This document shows positions 11,673 to 23,028 of a stretch of DNA of 64,000 bases, piece by piece. The position numbers and the translations under genes are program-made. Under the pieces are notes generated by a model. That model worked only from the letters and a program-made list of their open reading frames with translations. It was not told where the DNA came from and did no database searches. This stretch comes from Lepiota brunneoincarnata. Taxonomy: Eukaryota; Basidiomycota; Agaricomycetes; Agaricales; Agaricaceae. The stretch covers positions 1,798,001 through 1,862,000 of the forward strand of contig JAEBUN010000002.1 of NCBI GenBank assembly GCA_023014365.1. Reading direction: 5' to 3'. Every line of letters starts with the position of its first letter. Positions within the stretch are counted from its first letter, which is position 1.

Positions 11673-13777
11673 ATGCCGCCCACCTGTATAATATTCCTGG
11701 ATCTCGTTCTTGCGCTTGTGGGCTTATTTATCATTTACTCGCTGTTTTATCAAATCTCTTCGCTTTCTCTTCCGCCTGGCCCCACCGGCCTACCACTGGT
11801 CGGCAACATTCTCGACATGCCCTCAAAAAAGGAGTGGCTGACCTTTGCGCAGTGGGGCGAAAAATATGGTATTGCGTTTCCCGTTGTATTCTGCCAGTCC
11901 ACCAACAACTTCTTTCAAAAAAAAAAATAGGTGACATATGTTCAGTCACTGTCCTAGGACAGCCACTCATCATAATCAACTCTGCCCAAGTAGCGAGAGA
12001 TATGTTGGACAAGAAGAGCACCATCTATTCGGATCGTCCAACGCTCCAGATGGCGGGTGAGCTTGTAGGTTGGAAGAATTCGCTCGTCCTCCTTCCCTAC
12101 GGCGACCGTTTCCGTCGCTATCGACGCTTGTTCCACAAGCTTATTGGAAGCGTCGCTTCGATGAGGCAGTTCCACCCCACCCAAGAGGTGGAGACTCGAC
12201 GCTTTCTCCGGCGGGTGCTCAATGACCCTGATAATCTTTCTGCGCATATCAGAAGGTATGCCCAGCCCGTCAAAGTCAGGGGCTTGCACAAGCTCATGGA
12301 ATCCTTCCAGGGCTGTGGGTGCAGCTATTTTGCGAATAACCTACGGGTACGATGTTCAAGAGTCCAAAGATCCTTTCGTCCAACTCGCGGATCAAGCAAC
12401 AGAACAGTTTTCCCTCGCAACGGCTCCGGGCGGTTTCCTTGTCGATCTCATACCAGCACGTAAGTCGATCCATATTCCTAATTGGGACAAGTAGTAATCT
12501 CGTTCAAGTACGCCACATCCCATTGTGGTTCCCCGGAGCAGGCTTCCGCCACAAAGCCCTTGTATGGGGATCAACACTGTACGAAATGGTCGGTCGACCT
12601 TACGACTTTGTGAAGCAACAAATGGTACGTGTTTCTTTGTGACACTGTGTGCTATTGCTGGTGTTTATATAAGGCTATGGCCTAGGCTGCGGGAACGGCT
12701 GCAGCATCTTTCACTTCAACGCTTCTCGGCGGTAAGGATCTCAACCCACAGGAAGAGCTCGATATTAGATGGAGCGCTGCAAGTCTCTACTCCGGAGCTT
12801 CTGATACGGTGAGTTTGGCTTTTCTTCGATCCTTTCATGTCCTGGTTCTAACCACCACTTTCTTTTACAGACAGTCTCCGCTATTTATTCTTTCTTCTTG
12901 GCTATGACGCTCTATCCGGATGTTGCAAAGCGCGCAAAAACGGAATTGGATGTAGTTGTTGGGACTGACCGGCTCCCTACATTCGATGACCGCGATTCCC
13001 TTCCCTATCTTAATGCGCTTGTAAAGGAAGTGTTCCGATGGTACACTGTCGTACCCACAGGTTCGGGCTCTGGTAAACTTATTCTTTCGCCAATTCGCTT
13101 ATTACGTCGCAGCTGTTCCTCATCGCAGTACACAAGACGATGTGCACGAAGGCTACTACATTCCTAAGGGTGCTCTCGTAATCCCTAACATTTGGTATGG
13201 GAACATTGTGTTTGTGCCAGTGGATCCTCCTGATCGTTCTCTGGTTCTCAGGAGATTTACACACGACCAGAGAATATATAGAAAGCCCGATGAATTCCGA
13301 CCGGAACGGTTCCTTGCTTCGGAGAACGGTGGGATTGTGGAACAGGACCCCCGAGAGCTGTGTTTTGGATTTGGGAGAAGGTCAGTCAATAGTGAAGAGT
13401 CGTGATCTACTGTTGATCAACGCGTACACTACATATAGGGTTTGTCCTGGTATGGCGCTCGAGCCCGCCATTTTCTGATGATAATTCTAACGATGTGTTT
13501 CCAAGGTGTACATTTTGCGGACGCATCAGTCTTTATCACATGCGCAATGTCACTGGCGGCTTTAGATATCGAAAAACTCGTGATCGACGGTGTAGCTGTC
13601 GAACCCGTTCTTGAATATTCGACGGGAACCATCAGGTAAAAAACATCACATTTCCTCTCGGATGACATCCAGCTGAACCTCAACGACAGTCGACCTAGGC
13701 CCTTTCAGTGTTCTATCAAACCATGCGATTCCCGAATTATGCTCCTGGTTGAAAATGAGTTGAGTGGTGGGTTTTGA
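11673..13777 (+). CDS. Cytochrome P450 monooxygenase, basidiomycete type
   Basis: Haem-thiolate monooxygenase anchored in the ER; substrate unknown. The start MPPTCIIFLDLVLAL at 11673 opens an N-terminal anchor followed by the proline hinge LPPGPTGLPLVGN. Middle exons give the helix C region YGDRFRRYRRLFHK and the I-helix area WSAASLYSGASDT. The K-helix ExxR is in LVKEVFRW (about 13035) and the PERF segment is FRPERFL (about 13305). The haem loop is split by introns and reads FGFGRR|VCPG|VHFADASVF, with the ligand Cys near 13445. Most family members have Arg where this one has Val after CPG. The C-terminus ends RPRPFQCSIKPCDS with TGA at 13775-13777. About ten introns, all GT-AG. No biosynthetic partner genes flank it, so it is probably a stand-alone xenobiotic or secondary-metabolism P450. 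Confidence 0.88.
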
Positions 13778-13963
13778 ACAACGCGGCCGCCACCGTTATT
13801 CTGGCTTCTTGTTTTTCCCTGATCGGACCAACGACGAGGAAGTGGTCGACAAGACTGTGCTTTGTAATCTTGTTTGCTGATAAGCGCGGCTATTAGAGTA
13901 GATATCAACCCTTGTAATCTAGAACACAACAAATCTATCTTTGCTAAGCGAGTCTATCAGCCC

Positions 13964-14797
13964 TTAATCTTCGTCCAGGTCCATACTATCTGGGTCACTC
14001 TCGCCTTTCTCTTGCCTCCGCTCTTTTTCTGATGGGGCCGGGGTGGGAGCTTTTTTTTCTTTGTCGTGATCGGTGTCGGGTTCAGCGGGTTGAGAGTCAG
14101 GTCCGTCAGGGGGCTGAGCAGCCTCGCTGGTTTCTTCTTGCCCTCCCACTTGCGAGGTGTGGGCTTGACTTGGGCCATCGTCACTACTTGAGGTAGAAGA
14201 ATCCTGGGTTGCAGGCACGTCCTGGGATTGTTCCGCTTCTGCTGGGTGCATTAGAAGCCGACTGGGAGGAGACATGGTTCTCGTTTACTTTTGACTGCGA
14301 TTCCTTGATCCTTGAGAATTTTCTCGAGCGTATTGTTGATTCTCGTGGAGACGACGGGGTCATCGAGCATAGGGAGTTCGGAGGTTGAGCGCTCTACAAC
14401 AGGGAATCTTTTTGAAGTCAGGCTTACGGAAGTTTGTTGTACTACGGAAGGTATGAACCTATCTAGCTCTTGCATTAACTCGCGGTGGATGAACTCTTGC
14501 GGCATGTACAACAAGTTGTGGTCGCTGGACAATCGCTGGCGAGCTACATCCTCAACACGAGATTTCAATGTGGCAAGTCCTTCCTTCGGTCAACATGAAG
14601 ATGCTGGTGCGTTTTACGCAAAGGCGCACGACTCACGCTGTGGTGGAATTGAGCGAGGAGTTCTCTTCGTAGGCGATCAAATTCGCCAGTTTTCCTGAAC
14701 CTAGATGAACGAAGAACACTATTAGAGTTTCCTTTGGATACGAATCGGGTGCTATTCCATACTCTTCCACGAGTTTGTTTGGGTTGTTTATGGACAT
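13964..14797 (-). CDS. SHG1: COMPASS (Set1C) subunit Shg1-like / BOD1 family
   Basis: Small subunit associated with the Set1 histone H3K4 methyltransferase complex in yeasts. The first exon is MSINNPNKLVEE (14797-14763). The intron joins in phase to FRKTGEFDRLRRELLAQF, the signature of the COMPASS-Shg1 domain. Exon 3 carries the helical remainder (LATLKSRVEDVARQRLSSD, FIHRELMQELDRFIPSVV). The last exon is a low-complexity acidic tail rich in Ser, Gln, Asp and Pro, ending DPDSMDLDED at the stop 13964. The third intron needs donor AAAA|GTAAAC and acceptor CAGCAG|AAGCG to stay in phase. The gene is divergent from HEM12 across about 260 bases. Confidence 0.85.
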
Positions 14798-15059
14798 AGA
14801 GCTCCGTCAATGGGAGGGGGAGGCCCTCTGTAGTACTTACGTGCGGTGTGCTGTATTCGTGCGTGGGAAAACACCAGGTGGTGATTAGATTAGCGGTGAC
14901 AGATACAAACCCGGTAGATTTCGACTTCCACGCAGGATCCAGGGATCGTTGTAAGCTCGCGCACCATCTAGTTCTATTGGAAGCTGCGTCGTGAACTGTC
15001 TTGCAGAAAGTACAGACGGACTACAATCTACGCAACCCTGACACCCGACAACCATCACA

Positions 15060-16303
15060 ATGGCAGCAGATTTCCCTCCTCTCAAGAACGATCTTTTGCT
15101 TCGTGCAGCTAGAGGTAGCACCGATTATAACCCTAGTCTATAACCTCTTAACCCTGACTCCGCAGGTGAGGAGACCGAACATGCGCCCGTCTGGGTAATG
15201 CGACAAGCTGGTCGATACTTGCCAGGTGTGCACCGCTTCCTTTATACAAGCCCCTTCTAATAATTCCGTCCCCCACAGAGTTCAGAAAACTCAGGGAATC
15301 TCATGAGTTCTTTGAGATATGCAGAACGCCAGAATTAGCGACGATAATTACACTCCAACCGATCCAACGCTACGCCAACCTTCTCGACGCATCTATCATC
15401 TTCAGTGACATCCTTGTCATTCCCCAGGCCATGGGAATGGAGGTGTTGATGAATCCAGGCCCGCACTTCCCAGAACCTCTCGTCACACCCGACGATGTGA
15501 AGAAACTATCTCCTGTGGTTGATGTCAACAAGGAACTAAGTTATGTCTTCGAAGCCATCACGAGGACGAGGAAAGAGTTGAAAGGCGAGGTTCCTTTGAT
15601 CGGTTTTTGCGGTGCTCCGTGGACACTTTTTGCGTATATGATTGAGGGCGGAGGGAGCAAGACATTGCAAAAGGCTAAAACCTGGCTTTTTAAATACCCC
15701 GAGGAATCCAAGGCGCTGTTGTTGCGGGTTGCCGATGTCTGTGTTGATTTCCTTGTTGGCCAGGTCAAGGCTGGTGCTCAGGTGGGTCCTTCAGATTCGA
15801 GTACGTTCACTATTTGAAGATCTGATACCCTGTAGTTGTTGCAAGTCTTCGATTCGTGGGCAGGAGAGCTGTCACCCTACGACTTCAAACTTTATTCACT
15901 CCCTACCCTTCAACACATCTCCAAGAATGTCCGTGGTCGCCTTGTCGCAGAGGGCCATCCCTTGGTCCCCATGACGCTCTTTGCTAAAGGTGCCAATCAT
16001 TCCCTCGGACTTCTGGCGGACCAAGGCGGATACGATGTTCTCGGCCTTGATTGGTGCATAGATCCGGCAGAGGCCCGGCGGATCGTTGGGGACAAAGTTG
16101 CTCTTCAAGGCAACATGGACCCCAGTATGCTCTTCGCTGGTAGAGACGCAATCGAGAGCGCGGTCAAGCGGATGGCTGAGGGATTCAAAACGGGCAAGGG
16201 TGGATGGATCGCGAATCTTGGTCATGGTATAACACCTGGGGTTGATCCAGAGGACCTTCGTTGGTTCTTGGAATGTGTCCACAGATATTCAGCGAGCTCA
16301 TAA
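15060..16303 (+). CDS. HEM12: Uroporphyrinogen decarboxylase
   Basis: Cytosolic enzyme converting uroporphyrinogen III to coproporphyrinogen III in haem synthesis. It starts MAADFPPLKNDLLLRA at 15060. Exon 2 holds the first signature PVWVMRQAGRYLP. Next comes EFRKLRESHEFFEICRTPEL and the substrate-site segment FSDILVIPQAMGM with its conserved Asp. The second signature region is GFCGAPWTLFAYMIEGG. After an intron near 15780-15835 come VFDSWAGELSP, FAKGANHSLGLLADQGGYDV and LGLDWCIDP, and near the end GGWIANLGHGITPGVDPED with the conserved His. The stop is at 16301-16303. Full length for the family, with four coding exons and no anomalies. Confidence 0.97.
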
Positions 16304-16616
16304 CACTTGTGCATGAAAATCCAATAGCTGTTGCACTCCTTGAATAATCAGGTATACAGTCAGGGGAGCGCTGTATTGTAGATGAAGGGTCAGGATAGCT
16401 CTCACTAGTGCATATGTAAGGATAACACTCGGATCTGTATGACATGATATTCATAGAATCAAAGTAAAATGGAATAAATGGCAGGGTGGGGAAGGGGGGG
16501 GCTTGCACGTGAAGACTAAATAAAACACGACGAAGATAGCTAGCTGACGAAGACCTGCAAAAGATGCTAGACACCAGACACCAGAAAAGAGCGGAAAGCA
16601 AAGTCTGCGAGAAAGG

Positions 16617-18808
16617 TCACGCTACGACGTCGGCATTGCTAAAACTGCTCCGGCGACGTCTGACACTTCTCAAGTTTGGTCGATCAGATTTAGAGGTGAC
16701 CACCGCAGTGTTATTCACCCAATCATCCCCAGTAGTTTTGCCCGCTGGCTTGAGCGGGTGAACTGTGACTTCACTCATAGACGAAGTATGATGAGGTCGT
16801 TTGGAAGGTATAAGAGTGGGAAGCCTCGAGGGGATGGGGGATGGGGGGTTGCGGAGTGCTGGTTGTCGCGAGGCAGCCGCTCTAGCAGCTGCAGTAGTTC
16901 TCGTCGTCGCCAGTCGGGGAATTTTGTTGGGTCCTTGTTTTGCGGTTTTAGTCGATGGCTCGGGTGGAGCGGGGACGGCCACTGCTGACACAGCACTGGT
17001 CCCGGTTCTGCGAATGTTGGCTGCGCCAGCCGTCGATCTTGTAACACGGGTCGGTCGCTGTTCCGATGCTGTGATGCCTCGAGCCCCGGTTGGTTTTACA
17101 GCCTTAGACCTATTCCGGGTGTTTGGTGGTGCCTGCATCACCGGTAGGGCGTCATCCTCTTCCCCGTCGTCCGAGTCCTGTACCCCTCGTTTCGCTTTCG
17201 GGGTCTTCCGCGGCTGACCAGGGGGAGCAATTGCTTTCGCCTTGGCCGCGGCAGTGGCAATATGACGGTTAGGAGTGACAGGTGGTAGAGAGACAGTGTT
17301 CACGGGTGGCGTGGTCGGTCTAACGTCCATCTCGTCGTCCGTATCTGCCGGTGGTGTCGCGGGAGTTACAAGTGCGGTGGAGGCTTTGGCAGCAGTCGCT
17401 TGTTGTCGCTTCATCTCATCTACAGCAGACCATTTGACCCACTCCAATTGCTTGAGATACATGTACTGTTGCTGTGGTCCGACGACGCTTCCTGGTCGTA
17501 CAATGCGCATAAATGCGATGGCTTCGTTGGCTGTGAATCCGTATTTCCATGTAAGATATGCGCCGATAAGTGTTCCTGTTCTGCCCAGACCAGCTTTGCA
17601 CTGTTCTAAAGTTGAGAATAGAGGTTGCAGGTGGGGCCACGAACATAACGTACATGAACAGCGACAGCGCCGCCCGATTCCACGACGCGATCTGCCACGT
17701 CTATAAACGTCCTAACAATTTCGTCGGTTGGGTTTGTTCCGTCATCAAAGTAGAGTTCCATATGATCAATCCCACGATCTAGGAAGGTATTTCGGTCATA
17801 AAGTTCTGTATTGAGGCGTACCACCAGTTTGATATTTCGCTTCTCGAAGTAATCAAGGCAGTTAAGGAACGGCGTTGGTAGCTTGCGCTGCAGAGCGAGG
17901 TCTTTCGAACTAGATGAAGGGGATGCTGAGACTGTTCCTGTCGACTTGCCTTCCTTGGCCTCCTTTTCGCGCTTGATCCAATTGGTGTCGACCGGAGAGG
18001 CGAAGGCAATAAAGTTTGGCGTTATCCAGTTCCAGTCTCCATTCTCCACCTTCTCGTAATACTCGTAGTCCTCGACGCTGAATTCGTTCATGTCACATAG
18101 TCCATTTTGCATTGCCTTCCAGACCCCCCATAGACAATCCTGGATGTTGAGATTGAAGTCAGAAGGTCCGCGCCCTGCATCTCTAAACGGCATAAACTCC
18201 AGTTCTGCGATAGGATGGAAGGCCTCCCAAGGTGCGCGGCGCTGCACGATCATCTACAGAAGTGCTTGAATGAATAAGGAAATGTCGGCGGTAGATGGGG
18301 TACTGACGACATAAAGTGCCATGAGAAGCGCTGCATTGGCCTTCTTGCGTGGATCATCGGAAGAATATAGGACTAGCCGATGCTGGGCCAGGTCTTTGTC
18401 CTGGGGCGAATGGGGACACGTGAGGGACACGAGGTGGAGGCATTGTGATGTACCCATACCTCCAGCAGCTCATGGATGTAGATACAGGCCTTGTAAACCA
18501 TCGCAATGTTAAGCGGTCCCCAATCTTGGAAGAAGGAAAGGTAAAGAAGCTGGTCGTCGATTGTGAAGTAGTAGTATGTTGCATTATCGTCTGGGGAGGC
18601 TGAAGGGCCGCCTCTAGGCCGCGAACGGACTCGCGGTTGGTTTCCTGGTTCCGCAGCAAGGCGGTTGAGGACGTCAGGTTTGGGTGGGGGGTGGGGGAAG
18701 GTGGTAAAATAGAGCCTGAGCCTTCAGGTAAGGGTGGTGAACTTCGTGGAGGGGATGGAATGCATACCTATCACCGAAATGACATAGGGGTTCGCATTTG
18801 GGGGCCAT
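16617..18808 (-). CDS. CDC14: Cdc14 dual-specificity phosphatase
   Basis: Phosphatase that reverses Cdk phosphorylation at mitotic exit and cytokinesis. A first short exon ([13 protein letters not shown], start 18808) joins RLYFTTFP, the usual Cdc14 opening. The N-terminal DSPn domain follows ([66 protein letters not shown]). The catalytic domain contains [20 protein letters not shown] and [19 protein letters not shown]. The active-site loop [17 protein letters not shown] is split by an intron exactly between the His and the catalytic Cys (about 17655-17605), and [18 protein letters not shown] follows. A long basic, Ser/Pro/Thr-rich tail with several SP/TP sites ends SFSNADVVA at 16617. A serine-rich insert (about 17915) interrupts the region before the catalytic domain. 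Confidence 0.95.
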
Positions 18809-18985
18809 CTGAGCGATCGACAAGATGCGAGGCGCGTCGAGGGCAGTAGGGGGTAGGAGGGAGAGGCACAAGACGTGTTGCGGCTGGGCAGCCCCCAGTT
18901 GAGCTCACCCCTGGTTTGACTGGGAAAACGCGGTGACACGTGAGCTTTGTTTATTCTTGTGTTCTGATCGGTATAATACAATCAA

Positions 18986-19663
18986 TCACCAGTAGCTATA
19001 CTCTTCCACAACACAGTATATATCATTCTTCCCGCATGGCCAGTCATCCGGATACGTGCTTTTGCCCGAGGAAATCGCCTTACCCACACCAGCGCTCCCG
19101 GCGCTTTCACCTCGGAGGGCGCGCCAGGCTATCAACAGCGCTGTCGGAAGGATCATCGTCGATACTTTCACTCCGTAATTGCAATGGCAACTCACCAATC
19201 CAGAACAGCGCCCCTCCACCAATCAATATCATCTCCTCTTGCGTCTGTGTAAGCAACTGGGCATCTCTCCTGTGATGCATTGTCACCCTGGAATACAACA
19301 GCCATGAGCTCGTGTCGCAGCAGACCCAATACAACGGCACCCACAGGATGATTAACGCAGAGATTGCGAAAATAGCAACTGATGTCTGGGTCAAATGGAA
19401 CGCATCTGTCGACAAAGATCGATTCCGGGGAATCAGATCAAAAGAAAAGAAGTGGCAAGAATAACAGTCATTATCAAGAATATCCACCAAAGCCCAGAGG
19501 ACGGTCGCCTACAGACTGAAGACATCAGTTTGGTTGAATAATGTCCAACAAATAACATGATGGCAGCTGTGCAATTTCACTTTACTCAGACTCCTATGAC
19601 CACTGCGGCTCAACACTCACTGATTGCGCCAGCGCGGATGGGGTTGTCGCGAAACAGGGGCAT
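18986..19663 (-). CDS. MARVEL-like four-helix membrane protein, copy 1 of 3
   Basis: Small membrane protein of the fungal MARVEL-like group; role unknown. The start is MPLFRDNPIRAGAI at 19663. The next exon gives helix 1 (ATVLWALVDI). A later one has TSVAIFAISALIILWVPLY, then the exon EEMILIGGGALFWIGE, which matches the acidic-residue-plus-helix pattern of MARVEL helix 3. The last exon gives a helix MILPTALLIAWRAL and a short tail ending YCVVEEYSYW at 18986. It lies just downstream of two related genes on the same strand. Exon joins around 19330-19440 are uncertain. Confidence 0.55.
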
Positions 19664-19966
19664 GATACGGTAACAGACTGGTTGAGCAAAGAGTGGTGAG
19701 TCGAGTTTAAATGTACAAACGTGGCCTGTTCATCTGTGCATCGGTGAGCTATAACACGAGGCCCGCACGTTGACTACATGTGGTGTCCAGCCGAATAGCG
19801 CCTGTTGCAAGGTAAAACGTAAGATACAGTACATGCATACATCGTGTCAACTAGATTTTCCGTAAGTTGCGCGCGTGTTTTAGCGCACTATGTTCTATAT
19901 CTTGATGCAGAAGACATTCCCTACAATAAATTTTGTTCCTTTCCAATGCAGACCGTCCGAGACTAC

Positions 19967-21125
19967 TTAGACAGCCGAGGACATGGGAACTTGGGTAATT
20001 GTGGGCGGTTGCCCATTGATGCCCGGTTGAATGACGATAGTTTGACCAGGGGTCGGAACAACTTGTGGCTGGGACATGGGGTATGCTCCAGGGTACCCAA
20101 CCATAGAGGGATAACCCTGTGGCATTCCAGAGACAGTGGTATTATAGTATCCTGGGGCCTCGTTAAACCATGGAAGTTCTATCGATGGTTGGGTTGAATT
20201 CGTCGAGTATGGAGGTAACGGCTGCTTACCACGAATGGGCTCGCTCCAAATGTCAAAGCGACCGAAGGCCTGAGCCCGGGACACCAAAGCCACGAGGATC
20301 ACAAAGGCAAACGCGAACAAGACAAAGAGCATCCAAGAGAATGCTTGAATGACCTTCATTTCACGACACCATTGCTGAGCGGAGACTGATAGAAAAAAGG
20401 ACGGTCAACACGACATGCTAGGACGACAGACGAATAATGCTCACTCCCGCCAGTTTTGGTTGGCAAGGAACCACTCGTACTGTCGCATTGGATATTCCCG
20501 ATGACATCACTGTTGTAGGTCTCAGGAAGTGAGTTCTTCGAAGTAAGTCAAAAACTCACGTTGCCCACGCGCCCATGGCTGAAGAGGTTGCTTAGTCCCC
20601 TTATGTCATCACTAGAACTGCTCCAACATACCTAGCCAGAGCACTCCGAGGATGAACAAGGCTACGGCTTCAGTTCGTGCTTGAGCCCATTGCAACCTGC
20701 CATAAGATACGATCAGTTGTGAAGTCCAGCCGGAGCATTATAACATTGACGCACAGCAACAGAAACACGAATATGGTCAAAGAGGGTATGATGAGCGAGA
20801 AAATGGTAAAATCTTCTACAAGATTGGATAATCTAGCATTAGCTGGGGGCCCAGGACTGGGGATAGGAGCAAAGTGTACGATGAAGGTTGGGCAAAAAAA
20901 TATTCGCGAAGTGGGCGGCAAGACCCAAGACTGCTCCTGTGATCGAGCAGTATCAGTAGGGGTGACTAATGTTCGAATTTTTGGCTCGCATTTAACCAAC
21001 CTGAGAGCAGGAGAACGGCAACTGGGGAAAGTGATTGGTACAACGTTGGCTCAGTAACTGGCAGACCATTACATTTGTTACTTACCATAAAACACGAGCC
21101 TATTGTTTCCAAATCGTACGGTCAT
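19967..21125 (-). CDS. MARVEL-like four-helix membrane protein, copy 2 of 3
   Basis: Start MTVRFGNNRLVFYG at 21125, followed after an intron by VAVLLLS and then AVLGLAAHFANIFLP, a typical first MARVEL helix. Helix 2 is FTIFSLIIPSLTIFVFLLL. Helix 3 is preceded by LQWAQARTEAVALF and ends ILGVLWLG. An extracellular loop follows with Cys in GNIQCDSTSG and a second Cys before the fourth helix (FSWMLFVLFAFAFVILVALV). The cytosolic tail is Pro/Tyr/Gly-rich (YNTTVSGMPQGYP...), ending TQVPMSSAV at 19967. At least seven short exons. Copies 1 and 3 flank it in the same orientation. Confidence 0.68.
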
Positions 21126-21451
21126 GAGATGTGCGTGGATAAGTGTTGGTCAGAGATGTCGAAAGTTAGGAAGGATGTATATCCCTGGGCACGTACCCCA
21201 GTCGGCGTAAGAATTTGTTCCAATTGTTCTTTCCACGTGACAGAGTTGTGGTACAATGCGTGGCGCCTCTTCGAAAGGTCATTGGCACCATCTGCGATGT
21301 CGAGGATGACAACCGCAGCTATATACATGACATGTATGACAGCCCCTATGAAATACATATATACTGTTACAGCGCTTCTATGCTGCCTCATATCGTTCAT
21401 GATCAGCCATCACCTTCCCCCAGTCACCTCAGATCTAGCGAAACGCGGCAT

Positions 21452-22591
21452 TCACCGCCTGTGATCCTTCGGGTGTAGCATCAATCCGTTGTCGATCTCA
21501 CTCATAAGTGACCGTCCAGCCGAAGTTGAACCTGAATGGCCAGAGCGCCCAGAAGCATGACGCTCAGGCTTCTTTGCTGGAGGCGGAGGGGCTGCACGGG
21601 GCTGTTTCTCCGAAGTGTATTCCCGTCGTGTACCCCGGCGAGGATCTGAGTTGGTAGCTGCAGGAGCTCTCGTCGCGGCCGCAAAGGGCAAGATGCTCGA
21701 ACTGCTTGTCTTCGCCCGATGACTAGGCTTCGAGTCACCGTAGCGGTTGAACCAAGCGCAGGAGGTGACAGGGCCGTGCCACATGTGTTTCTCACCCATC
21801 TTGTGCCGGCGGAGGGCCAAGATTAATAATACCAGGCCAGCAAGAATAACTGCACAACGGTGACGGGTCAGTATCTCGGCACTCGTTGAGTGTATCAAAA
21901 GAACGAGGGCACTCACTAAGCGCAGCATTCATCAATGAGAAGACGTTCAACACTCGGTACATGGCTTGATACTGCCCAGTTTCGACTAATATCGTTCACT
22001 CAGGATGGATCGAAGTAATATCGGAAACAACTTTACTCACAGCCTGCAACATCAGGATCCAACACTACCTGCGGGTCATCCGAGGAAAAACACTCTACGT
22101 CCGCATCTTGAGACTCTGAAGTAGTAAGGTAGGCTCCGAGGACTACGACCCGTCAGGATCGTGATGCAGGGAAGAAACATGAGGTCCCACTCACCAAGCC
22201 AGAAGACGCCCGCGAGTCCCAGACTCGCAAGCTCGATCCTCGTTGAAATAGGATTCCGTTCCCGCAGAAGAAAGCTGAAAGCCAAGCTGACCAGGTCCCA
22301 TATGAGCGCTCCCGCACCATCAAGCATGAACCAACAGTAAACATACAGAATGGTGAAAATAAATAGACTTGCGCTGCACACGAAAATCGCAAAGGGAACG
22401 AATCGAGCTGGATTTTTGATTATCAGCATCTGTCTAGACCTTAGTTAGAAGGGGAGCTCACTGAGGTCAGAAGCTGCCAGTTTCGATTGGAAATGGCCCG
22501 CCATCGCCAAGCAAATGACTGTGAATAGTAGGACAGCCCCTAAGAGGAAAATGTTCAGATGATTCCCAGAATCGGACACTTCCTGAGGCAT
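21452..22591 (-). CDS. MARVEL-like four-helix membrane protein, copy 3 of 3, with long basic tail
   Basis: Start MPQEVSDSGNHL at 22591. Helix 1 is FLLGAVLLFTVICLAMAGHF, followed by QSKLAASDL. Exon 2 gives RFVPFAIFVCSASLFIFTIL (helix 2) and then NPISTRIELASLGLAGVFWL (helix 3, with the conserved Glu). A short extracellular exon contains DADVECFSSDDPQ. VILAGLVLLILALRRHK is the last helix. The cytosolic tail is long, basic and Ser/Pro-rich, ending MLHPKDHRR at 21452. All features fit MARVEL-domain proteins, which in other fungi sit in plasma-membrane microdomains. The function here is inferred only from the fold. Confidence 0.7.
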
Positions 22592-23028
22592 TACCGTAGA
22601 GGGAGGCGCGTATGGTGTTGAACAGCGAAGGCATGCAGGACCTAGTAGGTGGATGATTCTTGCGAGAGCGAGAAGCAGATGTAGTTCGAGCCATGATAAA
22701 GCAGCGAGGGTGTGAAGAACACGAGGCAAACGTGAAACCCACAGGGGGCCGGCGTGGCTGGAGTTCGTGAGGGACGTGCAGGAAATAACGTTGGCTCGAC
22801 AAGGCTAAGTACAAGCTGGTGATTGATCACAGCGCACAGAGGGCAAGGTCAACAACGAGGCTCCTTCGGAATGAGCCCGTGCAGAGCCCTTGCGCGAAAT
22901 TTTCCAACCCGTTTGAACTTCTTTTGTCACATGGAAATGGAAATATCAGCCTCGAGGCTCATCGCACAGCCACACGCCAAATACAATTGGGAGACTCAAT
23001 TACAAAATATATTCCAAACTCAAGCGTT
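22592..23028. other. Intergenic, 437 bp
   Basis: Lies between the MARVEL copy 3 start and the AACS stop. It should hold the MARVEL promoter and the AACS 3' region. No gene or clear motif seen. Confidence 0.5.

Noticed and set aside
16801..17217. Long plus-strand open frame (about 138 codons) within CDC14
   Set aside because: It lies antisense to the low-complexity CDC14 tail and its composition mirrors that GC-rich repeat; no motif.
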